Source: Prosopocoilus inquinatus
Lineage: Eukaryota > Arthropoda > Insecta > Coleoptera > Lucanidae
Assembly: GCA_036172665.1 (NCBI GenBank)
Contig: CM069871.1
Span: 3,844,001 to 3,908,000 of the forward strand
Direction of reading: 5' to 3'
Length of the DNA stretch: 64,000 nt
Shown here piece by piece: positions 1-11,534 of this stretch (the stretch's first letter is position 1; the number at the start of each line of letters is the position of its first letter). A program made the position numbers and the translations under genes. The notes under the pieces are model-generated. The model was not told the origin of the DNA and searched no databases. It worked only from the letters and a program-made list of their open reading frames with translations.

Positions 1-1010
1 TTCTTTTTGAATATTTGAGGGCACGGTTGCACGTCGTAAGGTGCGTTCTACGTATTCTATCGCGAATTGTTAACTGCAAGAGCTTAAAAAGTATCAAAAG
101 TATTCATTTTCCAAAAGGTAACGATTACTATTTGGAAATTTCCATGGTTAATTTGTAACGCGCTTCAGAGCGTCAGTTGTTTAGAGATATCTCACCCACC
201 ACAGGTGTTACGTAAATTTTTAACGCTCATTTTTTTTAAATCTCCTCGATTTTTATTTAAATTTTTACTTTTGCTGTTTCATTTTTTTTAAATTTCTTTC
301 TCGAACTAAAAAAAATTAATGCATACCCATTCAATTGCTAACCTTTTTGGTTTGAATTTCTTACTCGTTTATTTTTGTAATTAATTTTTTCCCTGTGCTG
401 CGTCCGCTTACTTTCAGTTTAGTTGAGCTGATTTGACCTTGAAAGATATTTTAAATTTTTAACGTTTAAACTTCAAAATTCCAATTTTTTTTCGATTTTT
501 TTTTCAATTTTTTACTTTTGCTATTTCAATTTTTAATTTCTTTCTCGAATTAAAAAAATAATACGTACCCATTCAATTTTTAACATTTTGGTTTGAATTC
601 TTCTTCTTTCTTTATTTTTATTATTAATTTTTTGCCCGTGCTGCCTCCGCTTAGTTTCAGTTTAGGTGACCTGATTTGACCTTGAAATGTATTTTAAGTT
701 TTAAACGTTTAAATTTCTAAATTCCAAATTTTTTCTAGATTTTTATTTACTTTTTTAATTTTGCTCTTTAATTTTTAATTTCCTTTTCGAATTAAAAAAA
801 ATGATTACATACGCATTCAATTTTTAACATTTTGGTTTGAATTTCTTACTCATACATTTTTATTATTAAATTTTTCCCACTGCTGCGTCCGCTTGGTTGC
901 AGTTTAATTGACCTGATTTGACCTTGAAAAACATATTAAATTTTTAACGTTTAAATTTTTTTAAATTCCATATATTTTCTAGATTTTTATTAACATTTTG
1001 GTTTGACGTT
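1..1010. repeat. AT-rich tandem repeat, about 242-bp period
   Basis: The word TTGACCTTGAAA recurs at 433, 676 and 918, giving periods of 243 and 242 bp. Each unit also has a TTTCTCGAATTAAAAAAA-like block, then a CCATTCAATTTTTAACATTTTGG-type block (split here by variation) and a 'GTGCTGCGTCCGCTT' block. The first 230 bases are AT-rich and only loosely related. The same 'GTTGACCTTGA' word marks the arrays at 16.5-18.4 kb (same strand) and 25.8-27.6 and 34.1-34.3 kb (opposite strand). No gene is seen. Confidence 0.8.
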
Positions 1011-1451
1011 CTTTTCACTTTAAATTATATTTAAAACTTTTTTAAATCGTTTTCTTGGATTGGCCTTACTTACGTTTAGTTCAGTTGGATTGGGCTGTTC
1101 CTAAGACGTTTTATTTTTATTATTAATTTTAATTGATTAATTAATTATTTATTATTAATTCGTTTTAATTATCACTCCTCGAATTGCGATTTAAAAAGGT
1201 CGGTTTAAAACTGCATCCTCACGCTTTTTGTTTCAGTTTTCAACAATTTTTAATTTATTTTCGATTTTTCTTTTTCACTTTTTGTTGGTTTTACATTTTT
1301 TTGTTGACATTTTTCATATACTTTTAAAAGCGCAAGCTCTTAACGAGCCAAAAATCCACGAAGCACGAACTTCCGTTCGGCTGTCAATCGCTTACGAGAA
1401 CTGCGATGATCACGTGTCAATTCCCGCTAGATAACAACGCGAATGATTAAG

Positions 1452-1461
1452 AGCGCCACCT
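1452..1461 (-). promoter_or_regulatory. CTCF-like core motif (AGGTGGCGCT on minus)
   Basis: The plus strand reads AGCGCCACCT followed by CTTGGCCAAAAG. Its reverse complement contains AGGTGGCGC, which equals the Drosophila CTCF core. The same flank (TTGGCCAAAAGNGGGAAACT type) is found in the 139-bp repeats at 17 kb, so this is probably a solitary member of that repeat module. Binding is not shown by sequence alone. Confidence 0.45.
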
Positions 1462-1901
1462 CTTGGCCAAAAGAGGGAAACTATTTCAAACGAATTTTAA
1501 ATAGGAGTGTTATTTAATCGCAGACGTTCTCATCAAGAACTTTGTCTTTTAAAAAAGAAATTATCACTTTTTTTCAAATAGCGGCGAACTATATTCAACG
1601 AGAACAAAAGAGTTTTAAACGAGGCACATCCGTCTACTCTGTGTAAAGAAATTAAATAGACTACAGAAATTAAATGGGATAATCGACCCTCGTCCCGTAT
1701 GATCCCTAGAGGTCCTTCGTCCTCCCCAACCCACCCTTGCAGGTTTTTTTAAGTGTTCATCGACTCCTTTGGGGTCAACAGGAAATTCCTGCTCTACACC
1801 GTCCCTTTTTCTTATATTTTTTTTCTCTCTTCTTCGGACTTGTCAATATCACGTAATAATATGACAATATGATTGTTGATGGTTTAATTATCAAAAAAAA
1901 A

Positions 1902-1940
1902 ATTGTTGCAAATCGTTTCTGATTGCAGTGAATCCCTCGA
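1902..1940 (+). repeat. Fragment of the dispersed repeat duplicated at 37.5-38.1 kb
   Basis: The stretch around AAATCGTTTCTGATTGCAGT, followed by GAATCCCTCG, matches the copies near 37,550 and 37,870 (AAATCGTTTTTGATT(A/G)CAGT, GAAACCCTCG). Only about 40 bases align by eye. Confidence 0.55.
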
Positions 1941-3082
1941 GCTACCTCTGTCCAGCTGTTTCAGCCCTATTTGGTTTCTATTGAAGTATAAACTGAAACT
2001 AGAAATAAAAAGGGCCTGATCTGGTTTCGTGCTACTCCTGAAGGACATTCGGCCACACATGCCCCCTCTCTGTCGTTCCTTTTGTCCGCCCCATTATTCA
2101 TATAAGTTATCGCGAACTACTGTTTATCGTGATCACGAATTATTCGAACAAAACAACCGGACAACCTCCGAACAGATAGCGAGATCGCTATCTCCAACTA
2201 TACGCCGACACTGTCCATAAATAATAACGATATGCAACCAACCAACGGCTACGCTCAGCCTGTTCCACTTTATAGATTTGCGCGCTGGCAGAAAAAAAAA
2301 GAGCGTCTCTGCGAAGAGTTATGAACGCGTTATTGGCCATTAGATGCAATTTGCACTTGAAATTAGTTCGGAATTAATTGGCGATTTTCGAAATTATGCG
2401 ACCACCGCCTTCGTTAATTGAGGTCTCCTTTTTGTCTTTCCTAGGAAAGTTTTGCATAATCGATGAGGACTTTCACACATTAAGCGCTTTCAATAATATC
2501 AATGCATTAAGTGTTACGCGTCTCTACCTACCTAGGGAAGAGTTCCTTCGAAAATTCGAAAATCCGAAAATAATCATGTATTAATGGTTAATGTCCACAG
2601 GTTTGCTATTCATCACATTCCGGAAAACATAATACAAAATAATTACCTAATGTTTTTATAATACCGTTATAGTACTCTGGCTCTTCATCCGAGGCCAACA
2701 CATCACCCACTGCGACGTGCTCATTTCTACTGATCACTAACTGCCCGAATGAAACAATAATGAATAATCACTGAAAACTGAATTGATTTACACAAACTTC
2801 CCTTTTTAAACTATCCGTCAAGGATGTGACAAAGTGCATTTTCTAAAAGTTCGGGTCCAAAGATCGACGTATCAAAATCATCACAGCGTCTCGTCGAAAC
2901 GTGCACCTAAAGTATCGAATATTCAATACAGTATGCAGACATGCGATGTTTTCATAAAAATTAAAAAACGAATCGCGATTAAATAATATTTTAAAGAATC
3001 ATAACGGGGAAATGATTGGACGAGATTATTATAAGCTTTGTTCAAGTTGCTTGAAAAACTGTAAACCCCACCGTAAACCGTA

Positions 3083-3180
3083 TGTACATTCACGATCACA
3101 CGCGTGCGCAGAAAACAAAACGCAACCGTTTTGTTTACTGCGCATGTCGTTCTTGTTTGATGCGCATGCGTGATCGTACA
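3083..3180. mobile_element. Short snap-back element (MITE-like hairpin)
   Basis: The two ends are near-perfect inverted copies: TGTAC...CGATCACACGCGTGCGCA on the left and TGCGCATGCGTGATCGTACA on the right. An inner hairpin pairs GTGCGCAGAAAACAAAACG with CGTTTTGTTTACTGCGC. The whole unit is about 98 bp and has no coding capacity. I could not define a target-site duplication. Confidence 0.55.
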
Positions 3181-3239
3181 GCAAAAAAAAAAACACAACC
3201 GCTAATAAAGAAACTCACCGCGGAAAATAGTTTAATTTA

Positions 3240-4518
3240 ACAGTTAAGTAAAAAACAACTGACTGCGACGAATACTGATCAATAACGAAACAGAAGATAG
3301 CGCCATCTGTTGGTGGACAATTAAAATATAATCGACTGTAATTTCAATTAATTTAAGAAATTACAGATGAACGCTACATTAGAGAAATCAGCGAGCAAGC
3401 AGAAATGCTGCGATGAATACTGGTCAATAACGAAACAGCGGACAGCGCCATCTGTCGGTGGACAATTAAAATTTCATCGCCAGTTTAAAACGAATGACGA
3501 TCAGTGTTAAATGTAAAGGAAAAACAAATGAAAGCGGGCAAGCAGAATTGCTCATTAAACGACTAAATCTAAATTCTCGCGGGTATAAACATATAACAAC
3601 GCCATCTATCGGCCAACAATGGAAGTTTTTATTTAACTGCAGTTTCAATATGTTTTAGGTCGCAAAGAATTCGTTTGTATTTTGAACTTTTATTGTTTTT
3701 AATTTCAAAAATTATAAAACGACGTCTCTTTATCATTATTTATTTTTTGACAAAAAGTCATACGGAAAAGAAAACATAACATAATTTAATAATTCCAAAA
3801 TCAAAAAATAAGTGACTACTACCAATCAGATAATAGAATATCAGCTGTCGGTGAACTGCGCCATCTGTTGGTAAACAGCTAAAGTTTCTTCGGGTAGAAT
3901 TTCGTTCAGGTTCAAGTAGTTTGTGCTTCCCGGAAACTTCCGGAAATATTTCAGTCGAGAAGTAAAAGGGGAAAATCAAGATCTGCATTTAAAATTGCCA
4001 GACGTTTCTTGATACTACTTATAAAAAAAGAATTAAGTTAAATTAAAAAAAAAAATAAACGAAAAACGCAATCGACGCATGTACGCACAAGAAGAAACAA
4101 AAAAAGTAGAAAAAGTAGTTTTACAAGATCGGAGAAAATGAGATAACAAAAAAAACTTCAAGTTTAAAATAAAGAAAAAACTAAAATATGTATTACGTAC
4201 AAGAAAAACAAATACAAGCGCCCAAGGATAAGCAGAAGATGCACCGCCACCTCACGACAAATGGAATAAGCTTCTGCTATTCACTCTTATATAAATCAGA
4301 TGTTAAGTAATTGATTTTAATTTTATTATTTTAATTTAATTAGTAGCGCCATCTATTGATAAGTAAGTAAAGTACTTCTGAATTTTGTAAAGATTACGGA
4401 GACCAGATAATTTTTTTATTAAAGGATAAAGATTTTACATTTTGCTAATTGATAAAGAAGGAAAGAAACGATAGAAAAAGGTAGCGTTTTGTTTTTAAGT
4501 TTCGAGAGTCGTCTGTGT
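3240..4518. repeat. Diverged copies of the GCGCCATCT-bearing repeat family
   Basis: Words of the better array to the right recur here at lower identity: ACAATTAAAATTTCATCG after the AGCGCCATCT motif, TTTATTTAACTGCAGTTTCA near 3628 (also at 5067), and CGCAAAGAATTCGTTTGTAT near 3660. The motif occurs at 3299, 3444, 3599 (partial), 3857 and 4345, always in the same orientation. No gene is seen. Confidence 0.65.
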
Positions 4519-5330
4519 TATTCAATCACTGATTAATTTAAGAGCATGATTAAAGCCTGTGATTGGTCGGTGAGGTCAAACAATATAATTGGTTGTTTCA
4601 AATCTATTGTTAACCTCGCCCAATGACGTTCCTTAATCAGAGAATAAATTAATCGCTGATCAACAATTTTTTTGTGAAACTCACCGTCAGTGTTTTATTT
4701 AAACTATTATAAGGAAGAGTTATTACGTAAGCCGGGAAAGAGATAGAAAGCGAACTGATTTCCGCAATTCCGAAAATTTAAGTAGGCGCCATTCGAGCAT
4801 TCCGTGGAAAACGATTTGGAAATCGATTTTCGGCTTTCCGCACCGTATTCTGTCGGTGTACCATTAAAACTTCGTTGACTATAATTTCATTTAGTTTACG
4901 AAATGAATGTTGCCTTAGAAAAAAATCTACCAGTTTAAAACGAAAAATGGAAGACATAAACATAAATGCAAAACAAATGAAAGCGATCGACCAGAATTCC
5001 TCGTTAAACGACTAAATTCTAGGCGAGTAAACAGCGCCATCTACCGGCGAACAATTGAAGTTTTTATTTAACTGCAGTTTCAATAAGTTTTACGTCGCAA
5101 AGAATTCGTTCGTATTTTGAACTTTTATTGGTAAAATTTCTTTGTTTTGCGAAAGTAAAAACGAAAATGCTATAAAACGATGTTGATACCTTTGTTTAAT
5201 TATTATTATTAATTGTTAACAAAAAAAAAAGAAAACATAACGTAAATGAATAATTCAAAAACCAAAAAACAACTGATCGCGAACAATCAGACGATAGAAT
5301 TTTTTTAGGTGGTGGAGAACAGCGCCATCT
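3299..5330 (-). promoter_or_regulatory. Cluster of CTCF-like motifs carried by repeats
   Basis: Exact AGCGCCATCT occurs at 3299-3308, 3444-3453, 4345-4354, 5033-5042 and 5321-5330. TGCGCCATCT is at 3857-3866 and a partial ACGCCATCT at 3599-3607. All read the same way, so the AGATGGCGC core is always on the minus strand. The flank is also conserved (NTYGGNNAACA, then GAA(A/G)TTT-like). AG(A/G)TGGCGC is the known Drosophila CTCF core; use by the host is inference. Confidence 0.5.
4519..4667. mobile_element. Inverted-repeat module, copy 1
   Basis: The ends TTATTCAATCACTGATTAAT and its inverted partner ATTAATCGCTGATCAACAAT bracket about 149 bp. A second, inner inverted pair lies around TGTGATTGGT and ATAATTGGTTGTTTCA. 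It looks like an old MITE that has been carried along within the tandem array; copy 2 is at 5484. Confidence 0.45.
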
Positions 5331-7260
5331 TTCGGTGAATAGCCTACCTATATATACCTATCAGGTATAAATTCTCGATTCAATTTTATGGTGATTGTTA
5401 AAATTTAATTAATTAATTTAATTCACATTAATAATTTGTTTGTAACATCTTTGCTGTTGTAATCACAAAAAAAATCACAAAAATTATTTAATCACCGATT
5501 AATTTAACAGCGTGATTAAAACCTGTGATTGGTTGGTGGAGTCAAACAATATAATTGGTTATTTCAATTCTATTGTTAAGCTCGTTCAATGACGTTTTCT
5601 AATCAGAGAATTAAATTAATCGCTGATTAACCATTCTTTCTTGTGAAACCCACCGTCAGTGTTTTATTTGAACTATTATAAGGAAGAACTATAACGTAAG
5701 CCGAGAAAGAGATAGAGAGCGGATCGATTTCGACAATTCCGAAAATATAAGTAGGCGCCATTCGAGCATTCCGTGGAAAACGATGTGGAAATCGATTTTT
5801 GGCTTTCCGCACCGCATTCTGTCGGTGTACAATTAAAATTTCGTTGACTATAATTTCATTTAGTTTAAGAAATGAATGTAGCGTTAGAAAAAATCTGCCA
5901 GTTTGAAACGAAAGACGGAAGTCATAAACGTAAATGCAAAACAAATGAAAGCGATCGAGCAGAATTCCTCGTTAAACAACAACTGAACTGAACTGAGGTT
6001 TTTATTTAACTTCAGTTTCAATAAATTTCACGTCGCAAAGAATTCGTTCGTATTTGGAATTTATTGGTAAAATTTCTTTGTTTTGCGAAAGTAAAAACGA
6101 AAATGTTATAAAACGATGTTGATGTCTTTGTTTATTATTATTATATTTGTTGACAAAAAATTTAACTATTACGTAAGCCGAGAAAGAGATAAAGAGCGGA
6201 CCGATTTCCACAATTCCGAAAATATACGTAGGCGCCATTCGAGCATTCCGTGGAAAACGATGTGGAAATCGATTTTTGGCTTTCCGCACCGCATTCTGTC
6301 GGTGTACAATTAAAATTTCGTTGACTATAATTTCATTTAGTTTAAGAAATGAATGTTGCATTAGGAAAAATCTGCCAGTTTGAAACGAAAGACGGAAGTC
6401 ATAAACGTAAATGCAAAACAAATAAAAGCGATCGAGCAGAATTCCTCGTTAAACGACAACTGAACAATTGAGGTTTTTATTTAACTTCAGTTTCAATAAA
6501 TTTCACGTCGCAAAGAATTCGTTCGTATTTGGAATTTATTGGTAAAATTTCTTTGTTTTGCGAAAGTAAAAACGAAAATGTTATAAAACGATGTTGATGT
6601 CTTTGTTTATTATTATTATATTTGTTGACAAAAAATGTAACCATTACGTAAGCCGAGAAAGAGACAAAGAGCGGATCGATTTCGACAATTCCGAAAATAT
6701 AAGTAGGCGCCATTCGAGCATTCCGTGGAAAACGATGTGGAAATCGATTTTTGGCTTTCCGCACCGCATTCTGTCGGTGTACAATTAAAATTTCGTTGAC
6801 TATAATTTCATTTAGTTTAAGAAATGAATGTTGCATTAGGAAAAATCTGCCAGTTTGAAACGAAAGACGGAAGTCATAAACGTAAATGCAAAACAAATGA
6901 AAGCGATCGAGCAGAATTCCTCTTTAAACAACAACTGAACAATTGAGGTTTTTATTTAACTTCAGTTTCAATAAATTTCACGTCGCAAAGAATTCGTTCG
7001 TATTTGGATTTTATTGGTAAAATTTCTTTGTTTTGCGAAAGTAAAAACGAAAATGTTATAAAACGATGTTGATGTCTTTGTTTATTATTATTATTATATT
7101 TGTTGACCAAAAATTTAACTATTACGTAAGCCGAGAAAGAGATAAAGAGCGAACCGATTTCCACAATTCCGAAAATATACGTAAGCGCCATTCGAGCATT
7201 CCGTGGAAAACGATTTGGAAATCGATTTTTGGCTTTCCGGACCGTATTCTGAGACTTCTT
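4724..7260. repeat. Tandem array, 475-478-bp units (about 970 bp in the first)
   Basis: The word ACGTAAGCCGRGAAAGAGA starts at 4724, 5694, 6171, 6646 and 7124. The last three steps are 475-478 bp. The first step is 970 bp, because units 1 and 2 are separated by an extra block of about 490 bp that holds an inverted-repeat module. Units 3 and 4 are nearly identical, which points to recent amplification. The last unit breaks off at about 7260. A 139-codon minus-strand open frame recurs in units 3 and 4; I treat it as a by-product of sequence identity. Each unit carries GGCGCCATTCGAGCATTCCG. Confidence 0.85.
5484..5635. mobile_element. Inverted-repeat module, copy 2
   Basis: It has the same inverted ends as the copy at 4519 (left around TAATCACCGATTAATTTAA, right around AAATTAATCGCTGATTAAC) and the same TGATTGGTTGG / ATAATTGGTTATTTCA interior. 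It lies one 970-bp step from copy 1. Confidence 0.45.
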
Positions 7261-8352
7261 TGGTAAGTCAAATCAGTTTTTATTGTTGAGCCTATGGATT
7301 GCGCCCTCTTGTTGTAAACCGTGATAGTTATGAATATTTTATTTAAATTTATCTTGGTCCGTTTGTTTATTTTATTTCTTTCTCCCGAAGTTCTAGATTT
7401 TGTGTTTATCGCCGGTCGCCATCTTTATTTGGACAGCGGGTATAATACGAAACCCAATTACGATTTAATTTGATTACCATTCAAGCGAGAACTCAAAGAC
7501 ATTTTAATCCTATAATAACAACTCATGTATTAATAAGGCAAGAACAATCATATAAAAAGTGAGCAGCGGATGGAACAAAAAAGGAAGGCCTCCGCCTCAT
7601 TGGAAGAGACGTATAATGCAAACAACAATTAATAACAAAACATATCGATAAACAATCTACAAGTAGTGTTAATTACACGGCGTTACCAAATAAAAATATT
7701 ACCATAAGAATTATCTCCATCTCCGCTAACACCCGGCAATAAACTAGCGAGATACGGCGGGATAACATAAGCAAGTTTGTTATTAGCATCAGCCACCTGC
7801 GATGTAGCGACTTGTTAACAAGGCTAGATGATTAATGCACTTCTGTATGCTAATAACATCAGTTTTACATCGCCATCCATCGCGAATTGGTGGACGGAAT
7901 CGAATAGTGCGGACGCATAAATTAATTATACACGGACGCCCGGAAATAATCGTCCGGAAGAAGAGCGCGAGCAAGCCGAAAAAGTGTGGACCACGGACGG
8001 AGCCCGGAGTCCGGAGTCGAACGGGCGCCGGGGAAAACTTTTAGATTTAGTTTATTGCCGTGTAATCCACTCGCGTGGAAAACTTACCGACTCGTTGTTT
8101 GCGAGCTGGAAATAAATTAAGTAGGTTTGTAGGAAAATATCTTCGGGGGGATTTATGTATGTCCACGCGTAAAATTCTGTTACGGAACTTTTCCGTTTCA
8201 CTCGAAATAAACTTAAAATAGTTTAAATCTAACTTCGCTCGCAGTGTGAGAAACACCCGACGAAAGAAAAAATTCAATTCCCGAAAGTACCTCCTCCTCC
8301 TCCTTTCGATATTTTATTTAAAGTTTCGAGCTCGGAAGTAACCTGAACTAAT
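7261..8352. other. Apparently unique sequence with a CpG-containing patch
   Basis: No gene is recognised. The stretch at about 7790-8280 is richer in GC and CpG than its surroundings, for example GGACGGAGCCCGGAGTCCGG near 7995, and has no repeat structure that I can see. A GCGCCCTCT at 7301 and a CGCCATCT at 7417 are weak relatives of the CTCF-like motif. A (CTC)n run is near 8290. Confidence 0.4.
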
Positions 8353-8360
8353 AAATTGTT

Positions 8361-9228
8361 GGGTCTAAGACAATTCGCCATCGCCGATTTGTCGTCGCCA
8401 ATTCACCGTCGCCAATTCACCGTCGCCGATTGGTCGTAGGTACAATTCACCGCCGGAAAACACGCCGTCGGTAAATTCGCCGTTAGCGATTAAAGTTTTA
8501 AGTCCAGGTACATATCCAAATAATAATATACCGATAATTATATGTAAATAAAATAAAGAAGTTAACATAATTAATGGAAAATAAAATCATTTGTTATTAA
8601 TTAAATGTGATACATAGATAAAGAAACAGATAAAAAAAATTTGGTCTTCCAGGAAGTATTTCTTATTCGTCAGGGTGTTCGTAAAATCCCTCCAATTCTT
8701 CTTTTTTATATTTTCAAATTCTGCTCAAAATCATATTGATTTTCATCAATTTCATATCAATCAAAATCACTACACATCAAAAGTCGACTGCTTTCAAAAT
8801 ATTGATTCATGAAAGCTCGTAATTTAAAATTATAAATTGAAAAAGGGGTTCCATTAAAAAAAAAAAATAGAATTATGATTATGTGTACGTACAGCACCAA
8901 TTTGTTCGTAATTTTGTGTCTTACGGTGGTCGCACTGTAATTAGGAATTTATTTTAACTTGAAATAGAAAAACAATAGTGAAGTCCATTTTAATTTACTT
9001 GAAACGTACTGAAATTATAGTTATTTTCTTCAAATCGTAGGTATAACTTGGATATTATCTAAAATGGTCAGAAAGTGTTTTAAAGCTTATCAAGCTAAAT
9101 AAAGTAATAACATGGGACGGCGAATTGGGCGGACGGTAAATTGGATGGACAACGAATTGGTTCTACGACGAATTGGCGACAGTGAATCGGCGACGGCGAG
9201 TTGGCGACGGCGAATCGTCCCATCCCCT
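8361..9228. mobile_element. Non-autonomous DNA transposon with long subrepeat-built TIRs, 8-bp TSD
   Basis: A perfect 8-bp duplication AAATTGTT flanks it at 8353-8360 and 9229-9236. The ends are inverted over roughly 100 bp: left GGGTCTAAGACAATTCGCC, right (reverse complement) AGGGGATGGGACGATTCGCC. Both arms consist of short GTCGCCAATTCACC-like subrepeats. The core (about 8500-9110) is AT-rich and has no open frame of note. An 8-bp TSD is typical of hAT elements; the superfamily is my inference, because the tips are not a clean hAT consensus. Confidence 0.8.
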
Positions 9229-9342
9229 AAATTGTTTGATTGTCTTTAAATAAAGATCTCTAATACAGCGTGTCCCCGGATTAAGTTCGCTCGTTACGTA
9301 TAATACAACAAACATTTTAAAATTCAAGTGTTTTGCAGTTTA

Positions 9343-9470
9343 GGGCCCGGTATTATAAACGCAAGTAAAATTTACTCTACAGTTTAATACTTTAGTAACC
9401 ATTGTTTTTACAATTATTACTAGGGCATTAAACTGTATAGTAAATTTATTTAACGATTACAATACCGAAC
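9343..9470. mobile_element. PIF/Harbinger-like MITE (about 128 bp)
   Basis: The left arm starts GGGCCCGGTATTATAA and continues to TTTACTCTACAGTTTAAT. The right arm, ATTAAACTGTATAGTAAATT...ACAATACCGAAC, is its inverted partner. The flanks are TTA on the left and CTA on the right, an imperfect 3-bp duplication. GGGCC-type tips with a TTA target fit PIF/Harbinger. Confidence 0.55.
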
Positions 9471-9699
9471 CTAGGTCTGCTTGGTGCGAAATGAATTTGT
9501 GCCAAATTTGACAGCGAAAGTCTTCTTCAAGGTCGCAGAATTAACACAAGAAGAAATAAAACACGTGCAGACAAAGTGGGTATTCCCTTTTGAATTTAAG
9601 AGAAAATTACTACTAATCACATATAAATAATATTTCAGTGAAGTTGTAAATTATTAATTAATAAAAAGAAAAACATAAATATGTAAATTTTCCGCAACC

Positions 9700-11400
9700 C
9701 AATTTTCTTTTTTTTTTTTTTTAGTCAAAATAAAAATAAACCTAATAGAGACCGGGCGAATTGATAAAAAGAAGTCGGAAAAATTAACAAAATGTAAATA
9801 GAAAAAAAATGAAACAGGAAAAAAAAGCAAAAGACGATCAATTCATGTTTCTAAATAAAATGAAAAATGGAACGCGCGAGCGACAGATGATAAAGAAGAA
9901 ACAAAATCAAATTTCAAAAAAACGATCGCTTTAATTTTCAAAATAAGAAATCAATCAAATAGTAAAAAAATCGAAGACAATTGGGAGTACCTTTTTCTTT
10001 CGAAAATCTGAAGAAAAAGAAAGACAACGACAAATTCCAGAAACAAAAGAGCGATTGCTTAAACTTAAACCGCAAAAGATCACATCAAATTTATTTCGAA
10101 AGATAACTATGACAAAATATTGTTACAGTATTTGAAACTAGCCATTTTGAGAAATGAACTAAAAAGATAACACACTCAAAAAAAAACGACAAAAATGAAA
10201 TACACAAAAAAATAATAGTTAGTTAATATAAGTCAAGAAAAAAAAACTTAGTTTTATCATACTATGTAATCCTGATCCATGATCATTCAAAATTAAAAAA
10301 AAAAAACGTAACCCTGAACTAACAAAAACAGATTGAAACAAAAATCAAAAAATTTTTTGAAAATGAAATAAAATTTCAAGAACAAAACAGGATCGAACGA
10401 TCTCTGTTAAAAAAATGGAAAAACAAACTCAAAAATAATAAATTTAATATAAATCAAAAAAAAAACTTAGTTTTATGATACTATGTAATCCTGATCCATG
10501 ATCAGTCAAAATAAAAAAAAAGAAACGTAGCCGTGAATTAACAAAAGCAGATTGAAAAAATATATGAAAATTTTTTGAAAATGAAATAAAATAGCAAAAA
10601 CAAAAGACGATCAAACGATCTCTGTTAAACAAATGGAAAAAACAAACACGGAATGTTCTTGGCGCAAGCAACAAATAAACAAACAAACAATTAATAAACT
10701 TCACAAACAAAAGACGATCGTTTTAATTAAGAAGAAGAAATCTCAAACCCAATCAAATTAAAAAATCGAAGTAGAAAATTAAATCGTCTTAGGCGGGATT
10801 CTCTTCTTCGGAAATTTAAAAAAAAACAAACAAAAACACATTTTAGAAACAAAAGACGATCGCTTTAATTAAAAAGAAGAAATCTCAAACCCAATCAAAT
10901 TAAAAAATCGAAGACGGAAATTAAATCGTCTTAGGCGGGATTCTCTTCTTCGGAAATTAAAAAAAGAAACAAAACAAAACAAAAACAAATTTCAGAAACA
11001 AAACGCGATCGCTTAAATTGAAACCAAAAAATTGCTTAAAATAGAAAAAGAAAACTAACCCTAAAAATAGGAAAATGTACCTGAACGTAAATTAAACAAA
11101 ACAAAAGACGATCGAACGATACTGTTAAAGGAAATAAAAAGACGACTTGCGCAAGCAATAAATTAAAAAAAAACAAATTTTAGAAACTGAAAATATCGAT
11201 TTGTGACAAACAGAAAACGTACTCAAACTAAAAAAAATTGATCGCTTAAAAAAAAGGGAAAAGGGAAAAGGAAAACAGAATATTCCTTGCGCGTGCAGCA
11301 AGCAAAGACAACGACAAATCTCACAAACAAAAGGCAATCGCTCTAATTTAGATTAGCGATACAAGACGTTTATAATAATATAACGCTCATGTTTTAATAA
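9700..11400. repeat. A-rich degenerate tandem array with GACGATCG words
   Basis: Words such as ACAAAAGACGATCG recur at about 10,706, 10,851 and 11,101, and a diverged GACGATC is near 9833. The best subunit is about 145 bp (AGAAATCTCAAACCCAATCA near 10,737 and 10,882, then AATCGTCTTAGGCGGGATTC). Another pair near 10,240 and 10,465 shares ACTTAGTTTTAT(C/G)ATACTATG. The minus-strand frames here are T-rich, low-complexity translations, not genes. Confidence 0.7.
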
Positions 11401-11534
11401 ATTTAAAGCAGGCGAGAAGATATAAAAAAAATGAAAAAAATTGAATATTTCCGTTTAAAATACGCAGATGAATAAAAAAAATCAGATTAAAAATGATGTA
11501 ATTGTGAAGTAGAAAAAAAAAAACGTATCGTGGT

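Larger units (their letters stand above)
1011..3082. other. AT-rich region without a recognisable gene
   Basis: No open frame here looks like a protein; the longest are under 70 codons and compositionally biased. It holds one CTCF-like site near 1452 and a short fragment near 1902 related to the 321-bp duplication at 37.5 kb. A slightly GC-richer unique patch lies at about 2010-2560. Otherwise I see nothing. Confidence 0.6.

Noticed and set aside
6002..6896. 139-codon minus-strand gene repeated in tandem
   Set aside because: Open only in the near-identical units; the older unit is broken and there is no recognisable domain. Identity of copies explains it.
4780..7200. GGCGCCATTCG in each 475-bp unit as a CTCF site
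   Set aside because: The core reads CCATTC, not CCATCT or CCACCT, so the AG(A/G)TGGCGC consensus is broken.
8361..9228. Helitron
   Set aside because: Clear inverted ends and an 8-bp target duplication exclude it.
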